DNA of 64,000 nucleotides, taken from contig NZ_CP009122.1 in NCBI RefSeq assembly GCF_000803645.1, positions 2,456,501-2,520,500 of the forward strand. The letters run 5' to 3'. The translations under genes were made by a program, and so were the position numbers. Source of the DNA: Sphingopyxis fribergensis. Lineage in GTDB: Bacteria; Pseudomonadota; Alphaproteobacteria; Sphingomonadales; Sphingomonadaceae. The notes beneath the pieces were generated by a model. The model searched no databases. It had not been told where the DNA came from and saw only the letters and a program-made list of their open reading frames with translations. This document shows positions 26,454-36,714 of this stretch, piece after piece. Every line of letters begins with the position of its first letter. Positions within the stretch are counted from its first letter, which is position 1.

Positions 26454-27901
26454 TGGACGATACCATGTTTGATATGCCGCTCGACGAAGGTGCATCGAGC
26501 GGCAATTTCCTGCAGCAGTTGCCGGTGGTTCTGTGGCAGCGCAGATGGTTGATCATCATACCGACGATCATCGGGATTATTGCCGCGATCGCGGCTATTC
26601 TCCTGATTTCGCCGACATACCGCGCGAACGCGATCATGCTGGTGGAGTCGCCGCAGCTGCCCAAGGAAGTGATCGGTCTCGACTCTGGGAATGTGATCGA
26701 CCGGCGTATTGCGGCGATCCGGCAGCAAATTACAGCCCGACCGGATCTCATTCAGCTGATCGAGCGGCATGGGCTCTACGCAAGCGAGCGCAAGCGCACG
26801 CCGCTGTCCGAAATCCTGACCGATATGCGCGAGTCCATTACGCTGACCCCATCGGAGACCAGCCTACCGGCAGGCGGGGGCACCGAAAATCGCACTATCG
26901 CGTTTGAGCTCGCGTTCGAATATTCCAAGCCGGAGCAGACGCAAGCAGTCACCCAGGACCTCATGGACCGTGTCCTCCAGCTCGACGCACGCGGTAATGC
27001 GGAGCAAGCAACCAACACGGTCCAGTTCCTGACCGATCAGTCCGCCGGTCTCGAAACCCAGATCGCCGCGTTGCAGTCGCAGATCGCCCAGATCAATGCC
27101 CGAAATGGGAGTGTCCTCGCCGGCGGCGGGATGATCATGGGCGGCGGTACGGGCAGCTATGATGTCCAGATCGCCGCGTTGCAGCGGGATAACCAGTTGC
27201 TCATTCAGCAGCGCAACCTGGCCCAGACGAGCGATCAACGCGATCCGATCGTTGCGGGGGCGGAACAACGGCTCGCGAGCGCGCGCTCCGTCTATGCCGA
27301 GACGCATCCGGACGTCGTCATGGCGAAGCAGGCGCTCGCCGAAGCCAAAAGATTGGCGAAGGACACTAGCGAAAAATTGCCGCTCCAGACGCTCGACGAG
27401 CAAATCGCGTTCAACAACTCTCAAATTGCTGCTCTGCGGAGTGCGAAAGCAGGCGAGACTGCGCAGGTCAGTTCACGCCTGGCCGCGCAGGCGCGGGCAC
27501 CGCTCATCCAGCAGCAGCTCGGCGAACTTCAGCAACGGCTGACCGCCGTGAACGCGCAATATGAGCAGGTACAAAAACAGCTGATGGGCGCGCGCGCGGG
27601 CGTTCGAGCCGAAGACGAGCAAATGTCGGAACGGCTTTCGGTCGTCGAACCGCCGGTCATCCCCGATCAGCCGAGTTGGCCCAATCGGCTGCTCATCGCA
27701 GCGATAGGGATTGCTGGCGGCCTCGGTCTCGGTTTCATCCTGGCGCTCGCGGTCGAACTCATTGCGCGGCCTATTCGCGACCCTTCGGAGTTGAAAGCCA
27801 TTCTAGGCTCCGCACCGCTCGGAATCATTCCCCTCATCGAGCTCGTGCCCGTCCGGCGCGAAGGTTGGCGCAGGTTTCTTCCGCTCCGCGGCAAACGTTG
27901 A
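26453..27901 (+). CDS. Wzz/GumC-like polysaccharide co-polymerase
   Basis: 482 residues with two flanking transmembrane helices (WLIIIPTIIGIIAAIAAILLI near residue 40 and LLIAAIGIAGGLGLGFILALAVEL near 425), a Wzz domain after the first helix and long coiled coils between (about 180-390, Gln/Ala-rich heptads). A GNVR-like region precedes the second helix, where VVEPPVIPDQPSWPNR has the Pro-rich motif of chain-length determinants. It spans the periplasm and couples polymerisation to export. No cytoplasmic kinase domain is fused; the kinase is the next gene. Start GTG 26453. Confidence 0.87.
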   Translation: MDDTMFDMPLDEGASSGNFLQQLPVVLWQRRWLIIIPTIIGIIAAIAAILLISPTYRANAIMLVESPQLPKEVIGLDSGNVIDRRIAAIRQQITARPDLIQLIERHGLYASERKRTPLSEILTDMRESITLTPSETSLPAGGGTENRTIAFELAFEYSKPEQTQAVTQDLMDRVLQLDARGNAEQATNTVQFLTDQSAGLETQIAALQSQIAQINARNGSVLAGGGMIMGGGTGSYDVQIAALQRDNQLLIQQRNLAQTSDQRDPIVAGAEQRLASARSVYAETHPDVVMAKQALAEAKRLAKDTSEKLPLQTLDEQIAFNNSQIAALRSAKAGETAQVSSRLAAQARAPLIQQQLGELQQRLTAVNAQYEQVQKQLMGARAGVRAEDEQMSERLSVVEPPVIPDQPSWPNRLLIAAIGIAGGLGLGFILALAVELIARPIRDPSELKAILGSAPLGIIPLIELVPVRREGWRRFLPLRGKR

Positions 27902-27925
27902 CTTTCTCCCATCTAAGGTTGACCC

Positions 27926-28726
27926 ATGGCTGATGCCGATTTGCCCCTTTCCAGAGACCAGAAATTGCTGACCCTTTCCGGTCTCGCGAGCTTCACGCCG
28001 CCGCTGACGGCAATTAAGAAACATCGGATCGTGGGTTTTGACAATCGCGATGCGCGCGCGCGCCCGTTCAATCTCCTGCGCACGAGTTTTGCCAAAAAGC
28101 TCAAGGAGGAGGGGCACCGGCTGATCGGCCTTACGTCGGCGACCCCTGCTGCGGGCAAATCCTTTCTCTCTATGAATCTCGCGAGTTCGCTCGCGCGCGT
28201 GACCGAAGAACCGGTTTTTCTAGTCGACCTGGATATCCGCCGCGCGTCGCTGGCCGATGAAATCGGTCTCGTTGCCGAGCGCGGGATCGAAAGCTATCTC
28301 GAAGGCGATATCGCCGATCTGAGTGATGTCGGCCACCGCATCGAGGGGACCAAGCTTGGGGTTTTTCCCACGGTTCGGCGCACCCGCAACACTGCGGAAT
28401 TGCTTGCTGGCGAGCGTTTCGCTCAAATGGTCGACACGCTGCGGAATCGAAGCGAAGCGTCGATTGTCCTGTTCGATCTGCCGCCCGCTTTCGCGAATGA
28501 CGATGCAATGATCAGCCTGTCGGCGCTTGATGGGTTCGTCCTCGTCGTCGATTCCGGCAAAACGACCCGCCGCCATGTCCAGGATGTCATGAGCATGCTG
28601 TACCCCACCCCGTGCATCGGCTCCATTCTGAACCGGTACCGCGGCGGCCTCGGCGACAGCTACGGTTATGGATATGGTGGACCGAACTACGGCAAATATT
28701 ACGACCGGCCCGATCCGGACGCATGA
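27926..28726 (+). CDS. CpsD/CapB-type tyrosine kinase (BY-kinase)
   Basis: 266 residues. Walker A SATPAAGKSFLSMNLA, Walker A' VFLVDLDIRR, Walker B VLFDLPPAFANDD, and a C-terminal tyrosine cluster (seven Tyr in about 17 residues, from YGYGYGGPNY to KYYD) which is the usual autophosphorylation site. It partners with the Wzz-like protein at 26453-27901, modulating polymerisation and export by cycles of phosphorylation at the inner membrane. A 24-bp gap and shared direction place it in the same operon. Confidence 0.9.
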   Translation: MADADLPLSRDQKLLTLSGLASFTPPLTAIKKHRIVGFDNRDARARPFNLLRTSFAKKLKEEGHRLIGLTSATPAAGKSFLSMNLASSLARVTEEPVFLVDLDIRRASLADEIGLVAERGIESYLEGDIADLSDVGHRIEGTKLGVFPTVRRTRNTAELLAGERFAQMVDTLRNRSEASIVLFDLPPAFANDDAMISLSALDGFVLVVDSGKTTRRHVQDVMSMLYPTPCIGSILNRYRGGLGDSYGYGYGGPNYGKYYDRPDPDA

Positions 28727-28989
28727 CGAAAACCACAAATGCCGAGGCTCTCGATGCGCCCATCTTTGTGCGAACGATGGCGCAGCGTCGAAAGTCCCGT
28801 TGGACGTGCCGATCCGTGTGATGGAAAGAGGATGCGAGCGCAGCAGATCCCTCAGAACATCATATCGTCGCGGTCGACCTGGCTGTGGCCCCCGGTGCGA
28901 AAGTTACAGCCCCGGCCAGAAACGTGCAGCGCAATCCACGGACGCTTCAAGCGGCTTGAAGTAGAGCCAATGCTAATGGAGCCTGTCCC

Positions 28990-30009
28990 TTGAAGATCGC
29001 GATATGCGTGATAGCGAGGAACGAAGAAAAGACGATCGGCGCGCTTGTTTCGCAGCTCGCTGCCCAGACCTTGTTGTCGAAGCCTCACACCTTCCAGATC
29101 CTTGTCGTCGCCAACGCCTGTTCTGACGGCACCGTCGCCGCGGCCCGCGCGGCAATGACCAAGAGTTTCGCCGGCCATCCGGCGCACATGCTCGTCCACG
29201 ATACGCCGCTCGGCGGCAAGGCGCGGTCCTGGAACCTCGCAGTGCACGAGCTGATTGCGGCTGACGCCGACATCGCCCTGTTCGTGGATGCGGACATCGA
29301 ATTGATCGACGAAATGGTATTGGAGGATTTGGTACGCCCCCTCACCACCGACGCCGCCTTGCTCGCAGTGTCCGGTCACCCGGTGAAGGACATTCTGAAA
29401 AAGCGCCGCAAATCCCTGATCGATCGTTTCTCGCTGATTGTATCGCGCCAATCCCCTACCCCGCATGCAATCAACGGCTCTCTATACGCTGCGCGAATGA
29501 GGGAGTTGTGCAAGGTCTGGCTCCCGGTCCCGACGCCAGGGGAAGATGGTCTGCTGACGGCGATGATCCATACGGACGGCTTTTCGCGGCCGGCAATGCA
29601 CGGCGTGATTACGCAAATCGAGCGGCCTACACATTATTTCGAAGCGCATTCGGTTGGCGGTTTTTTTCGCCACGAAAGGCGGATGACCGTCGGCACGGTG
29701 ATCAATGGCTGGATCTGCGAATTTTTGTGGGCCGGGAACTATAAGGAGAACGCGGGCGCCGCCATTCGTGAGCGGAATGAGAGTGATCCGGAGTGGGTTA
29801 GCCGGTTAGTGGAAAGCCGGGTGCATGGTCGAAGCTGGGTGCTTCCTCCCCGTATGCTGACCTGGCGGCTGTTCAATCTGCGAGGTGTTGGCATGGCGCG
29901 AGCGCTCGCCCGATTTCCCTTCTCGCTAGCCGCGACGCTTCTCAATATCTTGCCGGCGGTCCAGGCCAACAGAACATTGAAGCGCAAAAATTCCGCGAGC
30001 TTCTGGTAA
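28990..30009 (+). CDS. Glycosyltransferase family 2
   Basis: 339 residues: KIAICVIARNEEKTIGALVSQL, VVANACSDGT, LGGKARSWNLAV, LFVDADIEL (metal-binding DAD) and GEDGLLTAMI as the general-base region, then an amphipathic/hydrophobic C-terminus. An inverting GT-A enzyme adding a sugar to the repeat unit. The start is TTG 28990 with a weak GGAG-like site upstream. The 263 bases before it hold no gene; it may belong to the export operon or have its own promoter. Converges on the GT4 gene at 30027. Confidence 0.85.
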   Translation: MKIAICVIARNEEKTIGALVSQLAAQTLLSKPHTFQILVVANACSDGTVAAARAAMTKSFAGHPAHMLVHDTPLGGKARSWNLAVHELIAADADIALFVDADIELIDEMVLEDLVRPLTTDAALLAVSGHPVKDILKKRRKSLIDRFSLIVSRQSPTPHAINGSLYAARMRELCKVWLPVPTPGEDGLLTAMIHTDGFSRPAMHGVITQIERPTHYFEAHSVGGFFRHERRMTVGTVINGWICEFLWAGNYKENAGAAIRERNESDPEWVSRLVESRVHGRSWVLPPRMLTWRLFNLRGVGMARALARFPFSLAATLLNILPAVQANRTLKRKNSASFW

Positions 30010-30026
30010 GTCTCGGCGCCGGATCG

Positions 30027-31211
30027 TCATGGCATGACCTCACCGGAAAAAAGCCGCGCCATCCGCGACGCGGACAACTCGACCTTGAATTCCTCCTCGA
30101 TTTTGGCGCGCCCGATGCGGCCCATATCGTCCCAGTCAGCCCGGCAGGACAAGAGCGCCGACAGACGCCGCGCCAGATCGTCCCAGTCGGAGGGGGTGAA
30201 CAGATAGCCCGAGCGCGTCTCCTCTACCAACTCGGGTATACCGGCAACGCGGCTTGCCAGCACGGGGCGCCCCATCGCCATTGCTTCCATCAACACCACC
30301 GGCAGCCCCTCCATGAGGCTGGGAAGAACAAGGACATCGGCTCGCGCTATCTCGCCAAGCGTTTCGGTCTCGGGCAGTGCGCCGGCGAAGCGAATACGAT
30401 CCACAAGGCCCAGCTCGGTTGCCCGCATTTGGACCGCCTCCCTCTGGGGTCCGTCACCGACGATGACCAGCCGGAATTCGCCATCAGACTCAGCGATCGC
30501 GGCCAAGGCATCAAGGAGACCGAAATATCCTTTCTCGGGCGAAAGACGGCCAACACAGACGATCCTTGCCGGCCCCGCGTCGCTGAACGGCGTCGGCGCC
30601 GGCAGCGCCGTCATATCGATCCCGCAGCGAACAATGGCCATTTTGGGCCAGTGCGACGGATCGACCGCGCGCATCGCCTGGGCGCGCATGAAGTAGCTCG
30701 CACAGGCTACGAAGGACGCCGTTTCGAGTTTTTTGCCGAGGAGCAGCCCAGCGGGATACTCGGTTTCAGATATGCCATGGAGGGTAAGGCTCCAGGGAAG
30801 CCCTGTAAGGCGCGAGGCGATCAGGCCGACGGTGGCGCCGCTATTGGCAAAATGATTGTGCAACCGCTCCGCACCCGAGCGGTGCAACAGACGCGCGAGC
30901 ATCATGGCTTCGACGAAATGGAACTGCGACCACACCAACGCCTTGATCCCGGGCCCGCGATGCCGCACCGCCAGCCACCAGCTCGCCAGAAACGCCAGGG
31001 GGCGCGTGAACATTGCCCACCCCAGTGCCGCGATATAGGCCGAGGGTGAGCGTCCGAGCAGGCTTTCTGCCGACATCTCGGCGGCCCCGCCGCCTTGGAT
31101 ACTGAAGACATCGACATCGATGCTCGACGCGCGCAGAGCGGCGACTTCCCGCCGAACGAAAGTATGGGACGGAGCGTAATAGTCGCTCACCAAATAGGCG
31201 ATGCGGCTCAT
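30027..31211 (-). CDS. Glycosyltransferase family 4 protein
   Basis: 394 residues starting MSRIAYLVSDYYAPSHTFVRREV. GT-B fold: acceptor-domain RLHNHFANSGATVGLIASRL and LPWSLTLHGISETEY; donor-domain VRCGIDMTALP, VCVGRLSPEKGYFGLLDAL, VIVGDGPQREAVQ and LPSLMEGLPVVLMEAMAMGRPVLAS (EX7E). This order is typical of exopolysaccharide GT4 transferases that use UDP- or GDP-sugars. The start ATG at 31211 overlaps the preceding gene's stop by 4 bp (ATGA), so the longer upstream frame to 31553 is rejected. Last gene of a minus-strand operon that begins near 39.6 kb. Confidence 0.88.
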   Translation of the reverse strand: MSRIAYLVSDYYAPSHTFVRREVAALRASSIDVDVFSIQGGGAAEMSAESLLGRSPSAYIAALGWAMFTRPLAFLASWWLAVRHRGPGIKALVWSQFHFVEAMMLARLLHRSGAERLHNHFANSGATVGLIASRLTGLPWSLTLHGISETEYPAGLLLGKKLETASFVACASYFMRAQAMRAVDPSHWPKMAIVRCGIDMTALPAPTPFSDAGPARIVCVGRLSPEKGYFGLLDALAAIAESDGEFRLVIVGDGPQREAVQMRATELGLVDRIRFAGALPETETLGEIARADVLVLPSLMEGLPVVLMEAMAMGRPVLASRVAGIPELVEETRSGYLFTPSDWDDLARRLSALLSCRADWDDMGRIGRAKIEEEFKVELSASRMARLFSGEVMP

Positions 31212-32176
31212 TTGTAGAATATCGCGCCGTGATTGCGGCGGCGGATTCTGGCCGCGGCATAACGCATGATGCCGAATGTTTCGGCCGCTTTTCCTGCGAG
31301 CATATGCCCCCCCCATGCGGCGCCGCCGCGTCTCGACAGCCTTGCCAACTGGATCACCCACAGCAATGGCGCCGCGATGAGGCCGAGCGGTCCAAATGCG
31401 ATGGCCGACAAAATTGCGACCAACGCGACACCCATCGTCCAGAACAGCGCACTGACGAGTTGTCGCCCATAAAGAGCTCGGCCGCCCGTCCGGCGCGTCT
31501 TTTGCCAGACCTGGGCGTAGCCGAAGCCGCTTCTGACCGAGCGCATCCACCATTGGCGGACGCGGTGCATGTCGGCGTCGTGAATCGTCATGGGACTGTC
31601 AATTCGCCAAATTCTCCATCCCATGCCGCGCAGACGATGGCACAGTTCGGGTTCCTCGCCGGCTATAAGCTCTGAATCATATCCCCGCGCCTGGGCCAAG
31701 GCGTCGGCCCTGAACAGCGCGTCGCCGCCGCACGCATCGGCCTCTCCGATCGGCGTGTTCCATTCGGCATCGCACAGGCGGTTATAGAAACTCCGTTCGG
31801 GATAGCGTTCGCGGCGGCGCCCACAGACCGCCGCCACCGAGGGTTCCGATACAAGAAACTGCTGTGCAACGGCCAGCCATCCCTGCTCGAGCTCGCAATC
31901 GCCATCGACGAACTGGATATATTCAAGGCCGGACCATCTCTGGAGGATCGTATCGAGTCCCGCATTGCGCGCGCGCGCGGCGGTGAAGGGCGATCCCATA
32001 TCGAGTTCGACGACCTGCGCTCCGCGGGAGCGAGCAAAATCAACGCTTCCGTCGGTCGACCCGCTGTCGACATATGCGACGGGGACATCCCCGGGAATGG
32101 ATCCGAGGCAGGTCCGGAGCCTTTCGCCTTCGTTGCGCCCGATCGCGACGACCCCGATCTTGGCCGGCTTATCCAT
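31208..32176 (-). CDS. Glycosyltransferase family 2 with C-terminal membrane helices
   Basis: About 322 residues: IGVVAIGRNEGERLRTCL, VAYVDSGSTDGS, ARNAGLD, FVDGDCELEQGW (DGD metal site), CGGDALFRADAL and AGEEPELCHRLRGMGWRI (general-base EEPE), followed by WWMRSVRSGFGYAQV and two hydrophobic helices. An inverting glycosyltransferase of exopolysaccharide assembly. ATG 32176 gives the usual N-terminus and overlaps the flippase stop by 8 bp, so the genes are coupled. Confidence 0.87.
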   Translation of the reverse strand: MDKPAKIGVVAIGRNEGERLRTCLGSIPGDVPVAYVDSGSTDGSVDFARSRGAQVVELDMGSPFTAARARNAGLDTILQRWSGLEYIQFVDGDCELEQGWLAVAQQFLVSEPSVAAVCGRRRERYPERSFYNRLCDAEWNTPIGEADACGGDALFRADALAQARGYDSELIAGEEPELCHRLRGMGWRIWRIDSPMTIHDADMHRVRQWWMRSVRSGFGYAQVWQKTRRTGGRALYGRQLVSALFWTMGVALVAILSAIAFGPLGLIAAPLLWVIQLARLSRRGGAAWGGHMLAGKAAETFGIMRYAAARIRRRNHGAIFYK

Positions 32177-33530
32177 GCGACGTGCGGGCCTGCGCGAGCC
32201 AATCCGCAACGCCGCCGGTCAAGCCGACCACCATGGTCATTTCGCGGAACAGAAATATCAGTCCAAAAAACAGGAGCGTCAAGGCGACATCCTGGCGGAG
32301 GAAACTCAGCCCGACACCGCGCTTTCGCCAGGCGAGGACCGCATATCGAACGACCTCGGCCAGCACGAAAACGACAAGCGCCGCATTCATACCGTATCGC
32401 GGCAACACCAGCGGCAGCGCAATCGCGATTGCAACAAGTTTGGCGCCGTTGCTGAAGGCGACTCCCGACGGCTTCCCTACCCCCATCATCATCGCGTCCG
32501 CCATCGATGCCAAAATACCGAACCAGCTTCCCACAAGCAATATCGTCAGGAAAAAGCCGGCCGCATGATATCGCTCGTCGTAAACCAGGTAGATAAATTG
32601 ATCGGCGAGGGCGGTGCCGAACGCGAGCCCCGTCGCGACCAGCAGCAGGGTTGCCAAGCGCAGCGGACGAATGGCGCGTTGCAAATCGAAGCCCCGCTGC
32701 TCCGATGCCGCAATCTTTGGAAAAATCAACAGGCTCCCCATCCGCTGGAACAGGAGGGTGACGGTTTCGGCGAATGTTCTTGCAATGCCGTAGATGCCGA
32801 GCAGCGCGAACGAAATCGCGTCGGCGAAATAAAGCCGGTCGAAGTTCATAGCGAGGAAATAAACCAGCGACGCAAGAAAGACCCATTTTCCGAAATGGAG
32901 GATCGATCGAACCGCCTCCTTTTCCCAGCGAAGCCGGTGGGAGCGCCAGTCGATCAGGAAAAAACTGGCGGCGCCGGGCACGGCGGCGCCGAGAAGCAAT
33001 CCCCAGACGAGCGCCCAGATCGTCGGGATGAAGTACGCCAGTGCGATCTGGACGCCGGCTCCAAACACCGCTGCGGCGAGATCGAACAGGGCGAGCTTTC
33101 GTACCGCAAACTGTTTCTGGAGAAGGAAACGCGAGGGCGATGTCAGGCCGGTCAAGATGAAGATCGGCGCGACCGCCGGCAGCAGGATCAACAGGTCGGG
33201 ATTATCGTAACCGCGCGCGATCGGAATGGTGAGCGCCATTGCGACGGCAAATAGAAGCAGCCCGCGGACGATCTGGATCGTCCAGGCCGTGTTATAGAAG
33301 TCCGGTTCGTTGCCGCGCCGGTTGTTGACGATGCTTTGTCCGACGCCCACGTCGGTCAGCAATTCGCCACCCGTCCTGAGCGTATTGATCAGCAGCATGG
33401 TACCGAGCAGCGCCGGCGCGAGGAGCCACGCGAGGATGATGTTGGAGACGAGCCGCAACACTTGCTGCGCAACGAAAGTCGCGGTGACCCAACCGGCTGC
33501 CCCGAAGATCGCCTGCCGGGACGCGATCAT
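32169..33530 (-). CDS. Wzx-type oligosaccharide flippase (polysaccharide biosynthesis protein)
   Basis: About 453 residues with 12-14 helices. N-terminal GWVTATFVAQQVLRLVSNIILAWLLAP...GTMLLINTLRTGGELLTDVGVGQSIV is the usual start of polysaccharide-synthesis flippases. It moves the lipid-linked repeat unit to the periplasmic face. The ATG at 33530 (MIASRQAIFGAAG) begins the first helix; the frame continues open upstream to 33668 but that stretch is arginine-rich and unlike the family. Confidence 0.87.
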   Translation of the reverse strand: MIASRQAIFGAAGWVTATFVAQQVLRLVSNIILAWLLAPALLGTMLLINTLRTGGELLTDVGVGQSIVNNRRGNEPDFYNTAWTIQIVRGLLLFAVAMALTIPIARGYDNPDLLILLPAVAPIFILTGLTSPSRFLLQKQFAVRKLALFDLAAAVFGAGVQIALAYFIPTIWALVWGLLLGAAVPGAASFFLIDWRSHRLRWEKEAVRSILHFGKWVFLASLVYFLAMNFDRLYFADAISFALLGIYGIARTFAETVTLLFQRMGSLLIFPKIAASEQRGFDLQRAIRPLRLATLLLVATGLAFGTALADQFIYLVYDERYHAAGFFLTILLVGSWFGILASMADAMMMGVGKPSGVAFSNGAKLVAIAIALPLVLPRYGMNAALVVFVLAEVVRYAVLAWRKRGVGLSFLRQDVALTLLFFGLIFLFREMTMVVGLTGGVADWLAQARTSHG

Positions 33531-33801
33531 CTTCCATAGCCTCGACAGCAGCCGGGACAAAGCGAACGCAGTAGCCGACGGTGGTTTCCGGGATTCTTCC
33601 ACGCGCAGCGAGTGCCTTCTTACCAATCGACCAGTCGCTCTTCGGGCGTCCAGAAACGCAAATAGCATTCAATAGAGGGCAGGAATACTCACAAACACCG
33701 CCCGCTCATCCGAGACCCGCCCAGATTGGCACGGATCCGGCGGCGCTTCGCGGCACGGTCCGCGATCGATTTCGCCCTACACCCGCGGCGGATCACTGCA
33801 A

Positions 33802-35181
33802 CTAAGGACGTTCCGCGACCGCATGCATGGACCGCGCGCGGCTTGCCGCGACCTTTTGAGGCAGCGTAGCGGCTCTTCCGCTCGCCGCGTGCGATCGCAG
33901 ACGGGCTTCACGATGATATTGCCTGATGGACCCGGCAACGATCCCCATCGCTATGGCAAACACATATTGCGCATGTCCGGTAACAAAAATCCACTCCACC
34001 AAACCATGAACCGCGGTCACGAAGATCGCGACGGTCGCGCCAAGGACGACATCGCCGCGGGGATCTTTTCGATAGCGAAACGCGAAGTGCAGCCCGCGCA
34101 GAACCGGCCAGGCGAACAACAAAATCAGTGAAATCAGGCCTGCCCAGCCCATCTCGGCGGCCGTCAGCAGATACATATTGTGGACATTCGTTGACCGGCT
34201 GGCGTAATTCCAGATCACGCCCGCGCGTTCGGAATAGCCCTCCGCGTTCGCCGTCACGACATATTGGTTCGCGCCGACGCCCATCGGGTGATCGCGCCAC
34301 ATCGCGGTAGCTGCGCGCTCGAACGCCTGTCGCTCGCCATCGGGACCCTCGTAAGCGGATCTGCCCCCAAAACGCTCATGGAGACTGGAGATTCCGACCG
34401 GCACGACGACGGTCATCGCGAGCACGGCGAGCCCGGTGATTTTCCACTTATGGGCTGTTGGCCGGCGCGCCAAAGAAAGCACAAAGAGCAACAGGATGCC
34501 AATCCCCACAAAAGCGATCGCTCCGCGGGAGACCCCGAGCGCGACGGCGATCAGCGCCGAGAGCACCCCGATCATGATCAGCTTGTTTCGCTCGCCGGCG
34601 AGAAGCAGCGCCAATAGTGGCAGGGTGACAAAATGGAGCATGAGCCCGAGAAGATTCTGATGGCCCATCGTCCCCGTCGCCTGAATCGCGCCGGAGAGCC
34701 GTTGGTCGATTGTGACGACCGCCTGAAAAACAGCGCCCAGCGCAAGACCGAAGCAGAGCCAGCGCATCGCGCCGGGGGTGCCGGCGAAGGATGCGACCGC
34801 AACGAACAGGATAAAAACCCGCACAAGTTGGAATGCGTAGAATGTCGAGCTCACCGGGAGCGTGGAGACGGCAACCGACAGGATTGCAGCCACCAGATAG
34901 AGAAGAAAAACGCCTATGAAGGGAAGTTTTCGAAAGGGCGCCTTGCTTGTGACGAGGATCGCTAGAGCAAGCGTGTCCAGCAGCGACACGACAAGTCCTT
35001 TCGCGTAGCCGGGCCAGCCCTCCCAGTTGATGAATGCGGCATCGAGGTTGAACGCGCTTATAATGAAGGGAAGCAGGCCGACCCCGAGATAGGCCCATTT
35101 GCGCTGCTGCGGATAGCGCCGCAGCCATGCGATCAGCACCGGCAACGACAAGATGACGAGGATGATGCCGACTATCCGCAT
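33802..35181 (-). CDS. O-antigen ligase/Wzy-type polymerase family protein
   Basis: 459 residues with about twelve transmembrane helices. The large periplasmic loop and following helix carry the Wzy_C signature: HPMGVGANQYV ... STNVHNMYLLTAAEMGWAGLISL. This family contains both ligases and polymerases; with the flippase and initiating transferase beside it, polymerisation of the exopolysaccharide is the better guess. The last about 35 residues are basic and cytoplasmic. It lies between the flippase and the initiating transferase in one operon. Confidence 0.87.
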   Translation of the reverse strand: MRIVGIILVILSLPVLIAWLRRYPQQRKWAYLGVGLLPFIISAFNLDAAFINWEGWPGYAKGLVVSLLDTLALAILVTSKAPFRKLPFIGVFLLYLVAAILSVAVSTLPVSSTFYAFQLVRVFILFVAVASFAGTPGAMRWLCFGLALGAVFQAVVTIDQRLSGAIQATGTMGHQNLLGLMLHFVTLPLLALLLAGERNKLIMIGVLSALIAVALGVSRGAIAFVGIGILLLFVLSLARRPTAHKWKITGLAVLAMTVVVPVGISSLHERFGGRSAYEGPDGERQAFERAATAMWRDHPMGVGANQYVVTANAEGYSERAGVIWNYASRSTNVHNMYLLTAAEMGWAGLISLILLFAWPVLRGLHFAFRYRKDPRGDVVLGATVAIFVTAVHGLVEWIFVTGHAQYVFAIAMGIVAGSIRQYHREARLRSHAASGRAATLPQKVAASRARSMHAVAERP

Positions 35182-35291
35182 TCGCTTGGCCTAGAAGAAT
35201 GAAGGTATGCTGCCAATGCGGGTCGCCGGACGTCCCTATTTTGCCCCACCGACAAATTTGCGCGATCGCGGGTCAATGTCTCTTCCCGCGC

Positions 35292-36707
35292 CTAATAAGC
35301 ATTTTTGTGGATCACGACCCGGACCGTCTTGAGCAGGATCAGAATGTCGGTCCAAAGCGACCAGTCCGACAAATATTCAAGGTCGCAGCGGACGCGTCGG
35401 GCGAGATCCTCGACGCGTTCGGTGGCGCCGCGGTAGCCCCGGATTTGGGCGAGGCCGGTAATACCGGGTTTCAGGGCATGACGAAGCCAATATTGCCGCG
35501 ATGCATGCCAGAACAGTTCATCCCCGGCCGTCGATCCCAACGCGTGGGGCCGAGGCCCCACCATGCTCATGTCGCCGCGGATGACGTTAAGGAGCTGCGG
35601 GAGCTCGTCGATGCTTGTTCGCCGTATCACGCGCCCGACCCGAGTGATCCGTAAATCAGCCCGCCCGGTCGACTGGCTGCCTGCGGCATCGCTGCTCTCC
35701 GCATGCATGGAGCGAAACTTGAATATGCGAAACTGCCTATTGCCCTGCCCGACGCGGAGCTGGCGGAATAATATAGGTCCCGGACTATCGAGCCGGATGG
35801 CGAGCGCCACGACCAGGAAAAGCGGAGAAAGGATGATCAGCGCGAAAACGGACACGACAAGGTCGAGCGAGCGCTTCTGGATGCGGTTCATGAGATTAAG
35901 CGGACCGCGAGACAGGATGATCGTATCATGATCGTCATACTGACCGATCGCGACAGCGCCATGGAGGAGGTCACGATCGAGCAGGATTTCGCCCCCGACA
36001 TCATGTCCCTTGAGAAAGGTCGACCAGGCAGGACGATGATCGAACTTGCAGGCGACGATAACTCTGTCGAACGGAGCGATGAGATGAGACAGCGCGTCGA
36101 TCATGTCGGGGCGATCGAGGTCGGGCCAGAGGCCATCGGCCGCGACGTCGACGACGGCGGCATGCGGCTCCGCGCGCGCCGGAAGGCCATCGAGGATCAA
36201 GATTGTCGCGACGACCGCATCGCCCATCGTTTTCTTCACGAGAAAGTCGAGGAAGGTCTTCGACAGGATTATGAATATAGCAGCCGCGCCAAAGGTAACC
36301 GCAAGGCCCAGTCGAGAAATTTCCTCGGACTTGAACAGGAAGCCCATGCCGATGATGACGATCGCGGTCGCGCCAAGCGCGCTGAGCGCGCGTTGAATTC
36401 CGGTCAGGCGATTGCTGAGGGTTTCGACATCTTGCGCTTCGCGTGCGATCTCGAACATCACGAAGATCGGCAGGGCGATGTAAATGATCGATTGCCCACC
36501 CGTCACCAGCCATTGTTCGTCACGCAGTTCAAGCGCAACGAGATAACCCGCAACCAGCGACAGCATGTCGAGGAGCAGCGACAGGCAATATAGAAATGTC
36601 CGCTTGTCTCGCGCCGAGGAAAAAATGCGGCGCACATTGGCGGCCGGATCGACGATACGAAGCCGTGCGTGCGCCTCGTTGGGCAAATCGGTCCGAGAAT
36701 TATCCAT
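35292..36707 (-). CDS. Undecaprenyl-phosphate glycosyl-1-phosphate transferase (initiating enzyme)
   Basis: About 471 residues. Four N-terminal helices and a CoA-binding-like middle domain precede the C-terminal sugar-transferase domain: KRSLDLVVSVFALIILSPLFLVVALAIRLDSPGPILFRQLRVGQGN, FRIFKFRSMH, TRVGRVIRRTSIDELPQLLNVIRGDMSMVGPRPHA and PGITGLAQIRGYRG. It transfers a hexose-1-phosphate (often glucose) to undecaprenyl phosphate, the first step of repeat-unit assembly. ATG 36707 gives the normal N-terminus; an extension to 36776 runs into the upstream gene. It follows the beta-propeller gene by 7 bp. Confidence 0.88.
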   Translation of the reverse strand: MDNSRTDLPNEAHARLRIVDPAANVRRIFSSARDKRTFLYCLSLLLDMLSLVAGYLVALELRDEQWLVTGGQSIIYIALPIFVMFEIAREAQDVETLSNRLTGIQRALSALGATAIVIIGMGFLFKSEEISRLGLAVTFGAAAIFIILSKTFLDFLVKKTMGDAVVATILILDGLPARAEPHAAVVDVAADGLWPDLDRPDMIDALSHLIAPFDRVIVACKFDHRPAWSTFLKGHDVGGEILLDRDLLHGAVAIGQYDDHDTIILSRGPLNLMNRIQKRSLDLVVSVFALIILSPLFLVVALAIRLDSPGPILFRQLRVGQGNRQFRIFKFRSMHAESSDAAGSQSTGRADLRITRVGRVIRRTSIDELPQLLNVIRGDMSMVGPRPHALGSTAGDELFWHASRQYWLRHALKPGITGLAQIRGYRGATERVEDLARRVRCDLEYLSDWSLWTDILILLKTVRVVIHKNAY

Positions 36708-36714
36708 GCTGTTC